Origin: JABCZZ01 sp964454545 | GTDB taxonomy: Bacteria > Pseudomonadota > Alphaproteobacteria > Rickettsiales > JABCZZ01 | DNA length: 64,000 nt | NCBI GenBank assembly: GCA_964454545.1 | Contig: CAYVTI010000008.1 | Coordinates: 1-64,000 of the forward strand | Direction: 5' to 3' | Part shown: positions 18,704-28,043 of the stretch, one piece after another | How positions within the stretch are numbered: the first letter of the stretch is position 1 | How the letters are laid out: each line of letters begins with the position of its first letter | Position numbers and translations under genes: made by a program | The notes under the pieces: generated by a model | What the model was told of the DNA's origin: nothing | The model's database searches: none | What the model saw: only the letters and a program-made list of their open reading frames with translations

Positions 18704-19054
18704 GATTATCTCCTCGGAATGATGTTTTATTTCATTTTCCGCTCATATACTGATGAGAGGAAAAACCAGATAGATGCAGGAAAAGAATGTGAGTTCTCAA
18801 TCTTCCGTTATTGGTGGTGTCTGAAAACCAGTTTGAAGGGACCAACACACCACCAACACCATAAGGCAATCACTTACCATGAGGCAATTGCTGTAAAAAT
18901 GCAGGCTGCTTGTATACAAGGCATTATAGAATACTAATAAATGCCTTTCAAAGGATGCGAATGGATAGTAGAAAACTACAGAGAGCATGTGTAGCCATAT
19001 GAGACGGCTGTTACATGATGAGAGTTAAACGAATATATAACGGAACTATCCTGA
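18704..19054. other. Intergenic region between divergent transcription units
   Basis: No convincing gene; a 72-residue open frame at 18719-18937 has no ribosome-binding site and looks random (His/Lys-rich). There is a short near-direct repeat (ACCATAAGGCAAT / ACCATGAGGCAAT) near 18860-18890 and a weak hairpin AAGGCATT ... AATGCCTT near 18920-18953. Promoters for the minus-strand membrane genes and the plus-strand nitroreductase gene must lie here. Confidence 0.5.
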
Positions 19055-20042
19055 ATGCGCGTCTGGCAAGAGATTATTGAGATCGCCCTTCACACACCCT
19101 CTCCACACAATGTGCAGCCGTGGAAATTTAGAATCATTAATGACACAAAGGCTGTCTTATATATTGATAAGAAAAGAATGCTGCCGAAGGAGGATTTAAC
19201 CGGCAGTTTTATTCTTTCCGCCATGGCGATGATAACGGAAAGCCTGGTATTGCTGGCAGCCAATCGCAAATATCGCCTGAGTGCTGAGCTGATCTATCAC
19301 AATAGCGATGCCGATCTTATTCCTTTTGCCGAGTTGGAGATGGTTGCTGACAATACGCAGCGAAGCGAATACGGAGATGCCACGTTTCTGGCGCGCCGCA
19401 CTTCCCGGCTCCGCTATGAAAAAAGAGCCATACCGGAAGAACATCTGGGCCGGTTTAACGATATTGTAAAGCCGTTCGGCCAGTGTTTTGGCTTCATTAC
19501 CGGCCATGCGCNNNNNNNNNNTCAGCCGGTTGCTTGACTGGAATATAAAAGCCTTGTTCCATGATCTGAATGTGCCGGATTACCATGACGAGATAACGGG
19601 ATATTTCCGCTACACCGACAGCCAGTCGGATAAATATCGTGACGGGCTGGATTACAGATGCATGAATTTAGCCAGGAGTGAATTATGGATGAGTATTTAC
19701 TTTCCCCAGTTCCTGAAAATTCCTTTTATTAGAGATCTGTTATACCGCATCTACCGGGCAAGGCTTGGGTCTGTCGGGACTGTGGGATGGATATCCGGAC
19801 CGTTCTGGAAACCGGGCGAAGCTTTTCCTGCCGGTCAGGCTTTGATCAGGTTCTGGCTGGAGGCGGCCAAGCTCGGCATATATATTCACCAATTCGGCAA
19901 TCTGGTAACCAATAGAGAAGCTTTTTCCCAGGTCAAGAATCTATTACAGGATGATCAGATATGGCTCATTTTCAAGATAGGTTATTCTCAGGAACCGCCA
20001 GAGAGCAAGAGGCTTTCTCTAAAGGAGGTTGTGGTTGATTGA
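19055..20042 (+). CDS. Nitroreductase-family flavin oxidoreductase, interrupted by an assembly gap
   Basis: About 325 residues once the 10-N gap is removed. The N-terminal part has TPSPHNVQPWKFRI, the FMN-binding signature of nitroreductases, and ARRTSRLRYEKRAIP, typical of the longer Acg-like members. After the gap the frame shifts by one, but the protein clearly continues (GWISGPFWKPGEAFPAGQAL). The shift means the true gap length is a multiple of three bases, not ten, so this is an assembly artefact and not a real frameshift. ATG 19055 directly follows an in-frame TGA. The stop overlaps the start region of the next gene, an adenylate-forming ligase, so the two are coupled. The substrate is unknown. 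Confidence 0.8.
19512..19521. other. Assembly gap (10 N)
   Basis: Ten unknown bases inside the nitroreductase-family gene. Frame analysis on both sides requires a true length divisible by three. Confidence 0.98.
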
Positions 20043-21528
20043 TCTTATTTTTCTCTATCCTCTTGTGATTATTATCGACTCTTTCCGCAAGGTGATAACT
20101 GCAGATAAGTATTTATTCCTCATAGCCGGTAACCGTTACCTTCAGAGGCTGGTCAGCAGGTTTGGGATCATTCAGGCTTACCGCACTTATTTAAAGGCAA
20201 GAAAACATTGCCCGGCTTATGGCCGTTTTCTGCAGCAATGCTATCCCGAACGGTTGAGATTTGGCCGGTCCCTGGCGGAATTGCCGGAAACGAATAAGGA
20301 AAATTACGTCAAGAAATATTCCATAGAAGAACGGTGCTATTATGGAAGGATCCCTGCCGCCGGAGCCGTTATAGACGAGTCGTCTGGCTCAAGCGGCACT
20401 CCCAATAACTGGGTCAGGGGGCCTAACGACAGAAGGGACGTGAAGAATCTCCTGCAGATCACTTTCGGACTGACATATCATAAAAAAGATTTGTTCGTGA
20501 TTAATTGTTTTGCCCTGGGGCCGTGGGCCACCGGCATGAATGTTTCCATGGCGCTTGCCGATGTGGCTATTTTGAAGTCAATCGGCCCGGATATAGAGAA
20601 ACTTGAAAATACCCTCCGCATATTCGGCCCGGGATATAAATACCTGATAGTGGGATATCCGCCTTTCATAAAGCTGTTCGTCAATTCCACGCAGATCGAT
20701 TTCAAGGATTATGAGATTCACCTCATCACCGGAGGGGAAGGAGTTTCCCCGGGGTTGAGGAAGTATCTTTCCCGCTATTTCAAAACCCTTATTTCGTCGT
20801 ATGGCGCTTCCGATCTGGATATCAATATAGGCTTTGAGACTGAACTTACTATAGCGCTCCATGGAATATGTGACCACAATCCGCATCTGACGAAGACACT
20901 GTTCGGGCGTGAGCAGGTTCCCATGATATTCCAGTACAATCCCCTGGATTATTATATTCAACCATCTGCGGCAGGGGAACTGATTTTTACCGTAAACAGG
21001 CTTAACAGCGCCGCGCCCAAGATAAGGTATAATGTGCAGGATATGGGAGGCGTTATCGCATATTCAGACTTGATAAAGCGATTAAAAGACTATGAATTGG
21101 AAACGGTACTTCCTGCCGCGAAATTCTGCTTTCCCCTGTTATTTGTATATGGCAGGGGGGATTCTGCTGTTCCGTTTTTCGGCGCGAAGGTTTTCAGCTC
21201 TGATCTTGATTCTCTGATTAATACGGTTCCGCAATTAAATGGCTTCAACTCTTTCCGGCTTTCTACATTTGAAGATGCCAAGTTAAACCGCTTCCTGAAG
21301 ATTGCATTGGAATTGAAACAGGATATTCCCAGCCATCCAGCATCTATTGACGGGTTGCCTGTCAATCATTTCTTCTTTAATGAACTGCAGCGTGTAAATC
21401 AGGATTTCCGGGAAGTTTCAAAGTTATTTACCCCGGACAATATTATAGTGGAAGTTTTTCCTTTCGGAACCGGAGTATTTCGGGATCGCGATATCCGCAT
21501 CAAGCAAAAATATATCGATTATCCCTGA
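20035..21528 (+). CDS. PaaK/CapK-like adenylate-forming ligase
   Basis: A 497-residue member of the phenylacetate-CoA-ligase-like adenylate-forming superfamily. It has a P-loop-like DESSGSSGTPNNW at about residue 115, the second core region LITGGEGVSPGLRKYL, and SSYGASDLDINIGFE where other members have a YGxTE-type motif. Such enzymes activate a carboxylate with ATP, usually to form a CoA thioester. An AAAGGAGG site at 20021-20028 favours TTG 20035 over TTG 20029 as the start. It overlaps the nitroreductase-family gene, suggesting they act on the same compound. The start codon is rare and the substrate unknown; a link to a small secondary metabolite or cell-surface modification is inference. 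The 3' end overlaps the convergent kinase gene by 10 bases. Confidence 0.8.
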   Translation: MIDLIFLYPLVIIIDSFRKVITADKYLFLIAGNRYLQRLVSRFGIIQAYRTYLKARKHCPAYGRFLQQCYPERLRFGRSLAELPETNKENYVKKYSIEERCYYGRIPAAGAVIDESSGSSGTPNNWVRGPNDRRDVKNLLQITFGLTYHKKDLFVINCFALGPWATGMNVSMALADVAILKSIGPDIEKLENTLRIFGPGYKYLIVGYPPFIKLFVNSTQIDFKDYEIHLITGGEGVSPGLRKYLSRYFKTLISSYGASDLDINIGFETELTIALHGICDHNPHLTKTLFGREQVPMIFQYNPLDYYIQPSAAGELIFTVNRLNSAAPKIRYNVQDMGGVIAYSDLIKRLKDYELETVLPAAKFCFPLLFVYGRGDSAVPFFGAKVFSSDLDSLINTVPQLNGFNSFRLSTFEDAKLNRFLKIALELKQDIPSHPASIDGLPVNHFFFNELQRVNQDFREVSKLFTPDNIIVEVFPFGTGVFRDRDIRIKQKYIDYP

Positions 21529-23975
21529 GGCTGGGGTGATTCGGCCACATTGCCACGGGCGCTATAGCGCTTGAGTATGGCTTTCAGTTCGTTCATCTGG
21601 AATGGCTTTGAGATATACTGATCCATGCCTGCCTCGAGGCAGCGTTCCCTGTCCCCTTGCAGTGCGTGTGCGGTTATGGCGATGATCGGCAGGCGCGGCA
21701 GCTGCTTGGCTTTCTCTTCCCTTCGTATAATCTGCGTTGCTTCAAAACCGTCCATGTCCGGCATCTGCACGTCCATCAATACGGCGTCATACCTGTTTCT
21801 GCCGGTCTGTATTTTTGCCAATGCATCTTCACCGTTCGTGGCAATGTCAAAAGTATATCCCAGGCTTTCCACCATATGGGCGGCCACCATCACATTGGGC
21901 TTGTAATCCTCCACGAGCAAGATATGCCCGTGTATGGTATCTGTTTCAGGCTTCTCTGGTGTATTGTTTCCGTGAGATGCAGAGTGTGTTTCGGAAATAC
22001 CGGCGAGTTCGAGCGGAAGATGTAGAGTGAATTCCGATCCTTTACCCAGAACGCTTTTGGCTGTGATGCCGCCCCCCATGATCTCCGCCAGATTCCTGCT
22101 GATGGCCAGGCCCAGCCCGGTCCCTCCGTATTTGCGCGTCGTTGAGGTATCGCCCTGCGTGAACTTCTCAAAGATCCCTTCCAGTTTATCGGAGGCAATG
22201 CCAATGCCCGTGTCTGAAACTATTACATGCACGTAAGTGTGATTGGGTTCCTGCTGCGGGGAAGTAGTGATGCTTACCGTCACCCTGCCTTTTTCGGTAA
22301 ACTTTACTGCATTGCTGATCAGGTTCATCAATATCTGCTTGATACGCAGGGGGTCGCCCATAAAGCGCTTTTGATCAACAACAGAATCGTCATGTTCGAG
22401 TGTAATGCCTTTCTCGCATGCCTTGACGGAAAGCATGCCGAATATTTCACCGATGATTTCTCCGAGCGTGAAAGGAATATGTTCCAGTTCAATCTGATTG
22501 GTTTCTATTTTGGCGATATCAAGCAGATCATTGATCAATCCCAGGAGCGATTGCGCGCTCAGTTGGAGCGTATTTACCATTTCCTTCTGCTTGCTGGAAA
22601 GAGCCGTATCCATGGCCAATATGCCTGAAAGGCCGACCACCGCATTCATGGGAGTGCGGATTTCGTGACTCATATTGGCCAGGAATTCGGATTTGGCGTG
22701 ACTCGCCGCCTCCGCCTTGTCGCGCGCCTCGGCAATGGCTTCCCGCGACTGCACCTGCTGGGAGATATCACGGAAATAGCATACGAGACCGAAGCGTCCG
22801 TCCGACAGGATAATGCGCTCCGTGCGCCACTCGTAATATTCCATCACCTTGCGATCGATCCGGAACTCGGCGCACTCCGGCGTGAAATAAGGTTCGCCGA
22901 TTTCAAGCGTGCGCCTGAAGATATTGACTACTTCGTCCGCATGATCTTTTGGCCAAAGGTGATGAATAATTTCGCTGAAGTCACGATTGAGCAGCCCGCC
23001 GGGAATATCGCCCAGTATGGGCAGGGCAACGGGATTCACCTGACAGATGCGGAAATCGGCATCCACCAGAAATACGCCCAACGGCGCAGCATTTAAAAGC
23101 GTTTCGAACTGTTTGCTGTGGGAGCGCAGCGCTTCTTCCACTTTCTTGCGTTCCGTCACGTCCCGTGTCGTACCGGCAATGGCCTCGACTTTCCCATCCT
23201 CTCCGAGGACGGGAACGAAGATATATTCATAGATCCGCCGTCCGAAGGTTCCGGTAAAAGGCGCTTCTCCGCGGAGAGGCTTTTTGGTAGCGATGACCTG
23301 CTCTATTTCGCGATCGTGCATGGCTGCATGCCACGCTTCATATCCCAGTTCCAGAAAAGTTTTGCCTAACGCCTCTTCGCGCGTTCGCCCCCACATTTTA
23401 AGCAGCACTTCATTAGCGTAGATAAAATGATGATTGATATCAAACACATACGCCAGATCGGGAGTATTGTTCAGAATGGCTTCATATAAGCGCCGTTGCC
23501 GTTCCGATTCGGCCTGGCTGATACGCAACGCTTCTTCCGCCTGTTTGCGGGAGGTGATATCGCTCGCCGCGCCGAACCATTCAACGACTTTCCCCTGCGT
23601 ATCCAGGATGGGGACCGCACGCGAGAGGGTCCAGCCCACACTTCCGTCGGTACGCAGGATCCTGTGTTCCAGCTTAAAAACATTTTTTGTCAGGACGGCC
23701 TTGCGGATCGCTGTCTTTACTTTGGGCTGCTCATAGAGAGGGATATATTTCTCAAGCCAGTTTCGTGTAGGCTCATAGGTATCGGCAATAAAATCCCGGC
23801 CCTGTAGGTAGTACATCTCGCTCCAGTCCGGACTTACGCGGTACACTATATCCCAACCGGCCGTAACCAGCGCGCGGAAGCGCAGTAACGTACCCATTTC
23901 ATCGCCGCCAGCGAAAATTTTTGAGTGGATGGAGAGGCTTGTTGCGTTTTCCAGAGGCACAGTCATGCAAATCAT
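21519..23975 (-). CDS. PAS-domain hybrid sensor histidine kinase
   Basis: An 818-residue protein with no transmembrane helix, so probably cytoplasmic. It has three PAS/PAC units (about residues 40-145, 160-280, 290-410), the first two closing in WFGAASDITSRKQAEEAL and IAGTTRDVTERKKVEEAL. A HisKA domain follows with the phospho-acceptor MSHEIRTPMN at about 434, a HATPase (NLISNAVKFTEKG, GTGLGLAISRNLAEIMGG) and a C-terminal receiver (HILLVEDYKPNV, VLMDVQMPDMDGFEA with Asp at about 731, and the SKPF lysine). The signal is unknown. The gene is convergent with the ligase gene. There is no HPt domain in this protein; the MHYT kinase at 33454 does carry one. Confidence 0.93.
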   Translation of the reverse strand: MICMTVPLENATSLSIHSKIFAGGDEMGTLLRFRALVTAGWDIVYRVSPDWSEMYYLQGRDFIADTYEPTRNWLEKYIPLYEQPKVKTAIRKAVLTKNVFKLEHRILRTDGSVGWTLSRAVPILDTQGKVVEWFGAASDITSRKQAEEALRISQAESERQRRLYEAILNNTPDLAYVFDINHHFIYANEVLLKMWGRTREEALGKTFLELGYEAWHAAMHDREIEQVIATKKPLRGEAPFTGTFGRRIYEYIFVPVLGEDGKVEAIAGTTRDVTERKKVEEALRSHSKQFETLLNAAPLGVFLVDADFRICQVNPVALPILGDIPGGLLNRDFSEIIHHLWPKDHADEVVNIFRRTLEIGEPYFTPECAEFRIDRKVMEYYEWRTERIILSDGRFGLVCYFRDISQQVQSREAIAEARDKAEAASHAKSEFLANMSHEIRTPMNAVVGLSGILAMDTALSSKQKEMVNTLQLSAQSLLGLINDLLDIAKIETNQIELEHIPFTLGEIIGEIFGMLSVKACEKGITLEHDDSVVDQKRFMGDPLRIKQILMNLISNAVKFTEKGRVTVSITTSPQQEPNHTYVHVIVSDTGIGIASDKLEGIFEKFTQGDTSTTRKYGGTGLGLAISRNLAEIMGGGITAKSVLGKGSEFTLHLPLELAGISETHSASHGNNTPEKPETDTIHGHILLVEDYKPNVMVAAHMVESLGYTFDIATNGEDALAKIQTGRNRYDAVLMDVQMPDMDGFEATQIIRREEKAKQLPRLPIIAITAHALQGDRERCLEAGMDQYISKPFQMNELKAILKRYSARGNVAESPQPQG

Positions 23976-24392
23976 TGGTTTTTTAATTTATCATACGCCT
24001 GCATATTGAAAGGCATACGCAAACTAAAGATTATTATCAGTCAATAGAATAGCGTGATATGAATAATATAAGGAATCAATATGTTTTTCTTAAAATAGCT
24101 ATCCGGATGAAGCAGCCCGCTATTTTGCCAATTCCGGCAAGAAGTGTCCAAGGCCGTTGGCAATAGACTCTTGAAAGCTGCCATTAACTGCCTGAAAATA
24201 TAAGTTTCCGGAGAAGGAGAGAATGGAATAAGGCCAGATTTCCTTGACACCTCGTTTTATAAAGCTATTTGTCAACCCGGATTTGGTCTGATCGCCCTGT
24301 GCGATTATAACCTTTCAGATATTGCGGCGTTTGTCCTTCAGGGTTGTCGTTAATCGTTACTTATAACAACCAGCACGATATGTGTCCTGTGC
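23976..24392. other. Intergenic region between the hybrid kinase and the porin
   Basis: A 417-base region without a supported gene. A 69-residue minus-strand frame (24041-24250) has no ribosome-binding site or recognisable content. The region should carry divergent promoters for the kinase (minus) and the porin (plus); I cannot assign boxes with confidence. Confidence 0.5.
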
Positions 24393-24410
24393 ATGGAAAG
24401 AGTGAGAATC

Positions 24411-25769
24411 ATGAAAAAGGCATTGTTTTCCTTTATCTGCGCATTGGCAGTGTCTGGGATTAATTTTAGCGTGAACGCGGAAGAGGGAAGCGTGTCATCC
24501 CAATTCCAGGCACTGATAGGCAATACCAACCCGGAACAGGAAGACTGGAGCCTGCACGGCCAGGGAACTGAAATTATACAAGGCTATCCTTCCTTCCCCG
24601 CGGCGTATAGCGGGGCAAATAGCCTTGTCTCGGAGGCGCAGTGGAAAAATACCACGACCGCGACTCTTTTCATAGGCCGCCGCCTGTGGAAAGGCGCGGC
24701 AGTGTACTGGGATCGTGAGCTCTATGAAGGCAAGGGATTAAGCAATACGCTGGGCGTTGCGGGGTTCCCTAACGGCGAAGCCAATAAAGCGGGTTCATGG
24801 CCCATTAAGACAAACAATGCACGGATGTTTATTCGTCAGGTGATTGGTTTTGGCGGCCCTACTGAGCAGATAGAAGCAGATCAGAATCAGCTCGCCGGCA
24901 GGGAAGATATTTCCCGTCTTACGCTTACTGCGGGTAAATTCGCCGCAAATGACATGTTTGATAATAACAGTTACAGCCATGATCCGCGCACCCAGTTTCT
25001 TAACTGGGCATTGATGGATTCAGCCGCCTGGGATTATCCGGCCAATGCGCGTGGCTATACGGACGGCGTTGCGCTTGAGCTTAATCAGGACAACTGGGCG
25101 CTGCGCTACGGCGTGTTCATGGAGCCGGAACAGCCTAATCAAAGCGATTTGGTTTTCCACAGCGTGAATAACGTGGGACAGGTGGCGGAACTGGAGGAGC
25201 GCTATAAGATACAGGACAATCCCGGAAAACTCCGCTTTCTTGTCTTTCTGAATCGCAATCGCGAGGCGCATCTCAGTGATGTGCTGGATGCGCCGGATGT
25301 TAACGCGGCTCTCATCCGGTCAAGGAGTTATGGCGGCAGCAAATATGGTTTTGCCATCAATGCGGAGCAGAAATTGACAGATGACGTTGGCGCGTTTACC
25401 CGGTTTAGCTGGAACGACGGCAAAACCGAAGAATGGATGTTTACGGATATAAATGAAAGCGCCGCTGCCGGGCTAAGCCTAGACGGAAAGCGCTGGGGAC
25501 GGCCCGAGGATACGTGGGGAATCGCAGGCGTGGTTAACGCCATATCCAGCGATCAACGCAAATTCCTTGAGCAGGGAGGTCTCGGGATCCTGGTAGGAGA
25601 CGGCAGGCTTAGTTATTCACCGGAAATGATTCTTGAGACTTACTATGCGCTCAAGATCATCCGCTATGTTACATTTTCCCCGGATTACCAGTTTATTGCC
25701 AATCCGGGCTATAATACGGATCGCGGGCCGGTCAGTATTTTCGCTGCACGGCTTCATATGGAATTTTAG
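24411..25769 (+). CDS. OprB-family carbohydrate-selective porin
   Basis: About 452 residues with a signal peptide (MKKALFSFICALAVSGINFS... to VNA) and an outer-membrane barrel that ends in aromatic phenylalanine (ARLHMEF). Features matching the OprB family are the early SLHGQGTEIIQGYPSF, LTAGKFAANDMFDNNSYSHDP, FLNWALMDSAAWDYPAN and GFAINAEQKLTDDVGAF segments. OprB porins let sugars or other small solutes diffuse across the outer membrane. MKK at 24411 is chosen because it begins a normal signal peptide; an ATG six codons upstream (24393) is also possible. The gene is alone, followed by a MITE-like element rather than a classic terminator. Confidence 0.9.
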   Translation: MKKALFSFICALAVSGINFSVNAEEGSVSSQFQALIGNTNPEQEDWSLHGQGTEIIQGYPSFPAAYSGANSLVSEAQWKNTTTATLFIGRRLWKGAAVYWDRELYEGKGLSNTLGVAGFPNGEANKAGSWPIKTNNARMFIRQVIGFGGPTEQIEADQNQLAGREDISRLTLTAGKFAANDMFDNNSYSHDPRTQFLNWALMDSAAWDYPANARGYTDGVALELNQDNWALRYGVFMEPEQPNQSDLVFHSVNNVGQVAELEERYKIQDNPGKLRFLVFLNRNREAHLSDVLDAPDVNAALIRSRSYGGSKYGFAINAEQKLTDDVGAFTRFSWNDGKTEEWMFTDINESAAAGLSLDGKRWGRPEDTWGIAGVVNAISSDQRKFLEQGGLGILVGDGRLSYSPEMILETYYALKIIRYVTFSPDYQFIANPGYNTDRGPVSIFAARLHMEF

Positions 25770-25774
25770 ACACA

Positions 25775-25930
25775 TAGAGCGTTCTTGATTTAAGTGACTA
25801 CAAAAACGCTCCCGTTTTTTAATGGCGCTCAAGCGCCGCGCAGGCTGCGCTCCCCCTTGGCCGCCAGCCGGAGCTAAAGCTCCTCCCCGCATTTCCGTTT
25901 TTGTCTGCGACTAAAACGAACATGCTCTAG
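25775..25930. mobile_element. MITE-like element with terminal inverted repeats and TA flanks
   Basis: A roughly 150-bp element bounded by GAGC ... GCTC and flanked by TA on both sides. The first and last about 32 bases are imperfect inverted copies: both begin GAGC, carry GTTC and finish ACAAAAACG. The interior has nested hairpins (GGCGCTCAAGCGCC, GGAGCTAAAGCTCC) and no open frame. TA flanks suggest mobilisation by an IS630/mariner-type transposase, which is not present in the window. Confidence 0.6.
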
Positions 25931-26034
25931 AAACCGGAAATCTTGTATTCCGACGATGTGAAACACAGCGAAATTTTATAACTTTCCTTGTTATATTGTC
26001 CGGGAACATTATCACTATCACTCAAGGAGAGTTT

Positions 26035-26901
26035 ATGCCTGCATTTATTACAGAAAACAGCGTATCCATCTATTATAAAGATTGGGGTAAGGGGCAGCCC
26101 GTGGTCTTTAGCCACGGCTGGCCGCTTTCTTCCGATGCCTGGGAAAATCAGATGTTTTTCCTGGCATCCAAGGGATATCGCTGTGTCGCCCATGACCGTC
26201 GCGGTCACGGCCGTTCCGATCAGCCGTGGGATGGCAACGATATGGATACCTATGCCGACGATCTGGCGCAACTGATCGAGAAGCTCGACCTGAAAAATGT
26301 CATCCTTGTCGGTCATTCGACCGGCGGCGGCGAAGTTGCGCGCTACATCGGCCGTCACGGTACGAAGCGTGTCGCAGCAGCCGTGTTGATCAGCGCCGTT
26401 ACGCCGGGTATGATTAAAACGTCCCGCAATCCTGGCGGGGTGCCTATGGAAGTATTTGACGCTATACGGAGGGGCATGACCATCGATCGCACGCAACTCT
26501 TCAAGGACTTTACCGCCCCATTCTACAGCACCAATCGCTTAGGCGCCAAAGCAAGCCGGGGCCTGATCGATTCCTTCTGGCGGATTTCCATGCAGGGTGG
26601 CTTCAAGGGCGAGTATGACTGCATCAAAGCCTTTTCGGAGACCGACTTCGCGGAGGATCTGAAAAAATTCACCGTGCCGACGCTCATTCTTCATGGCGAT
26701 GACGATCAGATCGTGCCGATCGATGTCGGTGCGCACCGCACCGTGCAGATGGTTAAGAATGCGATCCTGAAGGTCTATCCCGGTGCGCCGCATGATCTGC
26801 CGGCAGTGGCAAAAGATCAGGTGAATGCCGACTTACTTGCTTTTATAAAAACTGGCAAGCTCAGCCAGGCGCCGGAAGAGCAAAAGAAAAGCGCCGCCTG
26901 A
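26035..26901 (+). CDS. Alpha/beta hydrolase of the non-haem chloroperoxidase type
   Basis: A 288-residue cytoplasmic alpha/beta hydrolase. The oxyanion segment FSHGWPLSSDAWENQM, the strand VAHDRRGHGRSDQPW, the nucleophile elbow VGHSTGGGE (catalytic Ser), an acid in LILHGDDDQIVP and the His in PGAPHDL match non-haem haloperoxidases/arylesterases, which can also perhydrolyse carboxylates. Most of these enzymes act physiologically as esterases. The ATG at 26035 follows AAGGAGAG; the upstream in-frame ATG is not needed. It heads a cluster with a peroxiredoxin and a DsbA-like protein, suggesting a role in oxidative stress, but the 77-base gap to the next gene leaves co-transcription uncertain. Confidence 0.88.
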   Translation: MPAFITENSVSIYYKDWGKGQPVVFSHGWPLSSDAWENQMFFLASKGYRCVAHDRRGHGRSDQPWDGNDMDTYADDLAQLIEKLDLKNVILVGHSTGGGEVARYIGRHGTKRVAAAVLISAVTPGMIKTSRNPGGVPMEVFDAIRRGMTIDRTQLFKDFTAPFYSTNRLGAKASRGLIDSFWRISMQGGFKGEYDCIKAFSETDFAEDLKKFTVPTLILHGDDDQIVPIDVGAHRTVQMVKNAILKVYPGAPHDLPAVAKDQVNADLLAFIKTGKLSQAPEEQKKSAA

Positions 26902-26978
26902 GATTATAATAAATGTGATTACTAATTATGTCGCGTGTGCAGGTTTTTCCCTGTAGCGCTATAAGAAGAGAGGATGAA

Positions 26979-27464
26979 ATGGGCGCACTTGCCGTCGGCA
27001 CCAAGGCACCGGACTTTACTCTGCCAACAACGCCGGATCAAAAAGTATCTTTGTCGGAGTTCCTGGGGCGCAATGTCGTTCTGGTGTTCTATCCCGCTGA
27101 CTGGAGTCCGGTCTGTGGCGATCAGCTGGCGCTCTATAATGAACTGCGCGAGCAGTTCGAGGATCTGAACGCTTCGCTGATGGGAGTTTCCGTTGATGGC
27201 ATCTGGTGCCATCTCGCCTATGAAAAAAATAACAACTTTCATTTCCCGCTAATGTCGGATTTCGAGCCCAAGGGTAAAGTAGCCCGTCAATATGGTGTGT
27301 ACCGCGAGCAGGAGGGCGTCACGGAGCGCGCGCTGTTTGTGATCGATGCTGAAGGGACGATCCGCTACAGCTATATTTCGCCGCTGGGCGTTAATCCCGG
27401 CGCGGCGAGCATTATCCGGGCATTACGAAACATCGCGGCAAAAGGGAAGGAGCAGGCGGCATGA
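26979..27464 (+). CDS. Peroxiredoxin (AhpC/BCP-type)
   Basis: A 161-residue thiol peroxidase of thioredoxin fold. The peroxidatic site is PADWSPVC at about residues 37-44 (Pro, Ser in place of the usual Thr, and Cys), followed by QLALYNELREQFEDLNASLMG. It has the late RALFVIDAEGTIRYSYIS strand. A second cysteine (about residue 70, in DGIWCHLAY) might act as resolving residue. The ATG at 26979 is chosen because an AGAGGATG site precedes it; the longer frame from 26928 is less likely. Its stop overlaps the start of the DsbA-like gene (ATGA), so the two are coupled and may form an electron-relay pair. Confidence 0.92.
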   Translation: MGALAVGTKAPDFTLPTTPDQKVSLSEFLGRNVVLVFYPADWSPVCGDQLALYNELREQFEDLNASLMGVSVDGIWCHLAYEKNNNFHFPLMSDFEPKGKVARQYGVYREQEGVTERALFVIDAEGTIRYSYISPLGVNPGAASIIRALRNIAAKGKEQAA

Positions 27465-28042
27465 TAAACGACGATGACAATATTCTGGTTGAACCTGTGG
27501 GTTCGAAAGACCATGTGCAGGGCCCGGCGCATGCGCCGGTCACACTGGTGGAATATGGCGATTACCAGTGCCCGTTCTGCGGCGAGGCCTATCTTGTCCT
27601 GAAAGAGGTCAAGAAACAGATGGGTGATGATCTGCGCTTTGTGTTCCGCAATTTCCCCTTAACCGAAATGCATCCTTATGCCTTTATTGCTGCCGAAGCT
27701 GCCGAGGCAGCAGGTGCGCAGGGCAGATTCTGGGAAATGCATAACATGCTCTACGGGAACCAGGAACATCTGGAACCGGAGGCGCTGGTTGGCTATGCGA
27801 AGGCGCTCAGGCTCGATGCGGGGCGTTTCGTGAGGGAGATGAACGCGGGCACGTATGCCGCCAGGATCAGGCATGATTTCCAGACCGGCCTGATGAGCGG
27901 GGTCAATGGCACTCCAACGCTGTTCATTAACGGGGAACGCTATGACGGGGAGCGCGATGTGGAGGCGCTGCTGGAAGTATTGCAGGCTTTTGCGGAAGAA
28001 AGCGGTCCCAGAATGAAAGCTGCCCGCAGGCATAGAGCGTAA
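27461..28042 (+). CDS. DsbA-like thioredoxin-fold protein, cytoplasmic
   Basis: A 193-residue protein with a thioredoxin-type active site YGDYQCPFCGEAY at about residues 32-44 and the cis-Pro loop GVNGTPTLFINGERYDG, with the helical DsbA insertion in between. No signal peptide is present, so unlike classical DsbA it should act in the cytoplasm, perhaps as a reductase or disulphide isomerase. It overlaps the peroxiredoxin gene by ATGA and ends one base before the pyrophosphatase gene begins. This tight order suggests it recycles the peroxiredoxin, which is inference. Confidence 0.9.
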   Translation: MINDDDNILVEPVGSKDHVQGPAHAPVTLVEYGDYQCPFCGEAYLVLKEVKKQMGDDLRFVFRNFPLTEMHPYAFIAAEAAEAAGAQGRFWEMHNMLYGNQEHLEPEALVGYAKALRLDAGRFVREMNAGTYAARIRHDFQTGLMSGVNGTPTLFINGERYDGERDVEALLEVLQAFAEESGPRMKAARRHRA

Positions 28043-28043
28043 T

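Noticed and set aside
18719..18937. 72-residue open frame in an intergenic region
   Set aside because: No ribosome-binding site and random, His-rich content.
24041..24250. 69-residue minus-strand open frame upstream of the porin
   Set aside because: No supporting start signal or motif; AT-rich end.
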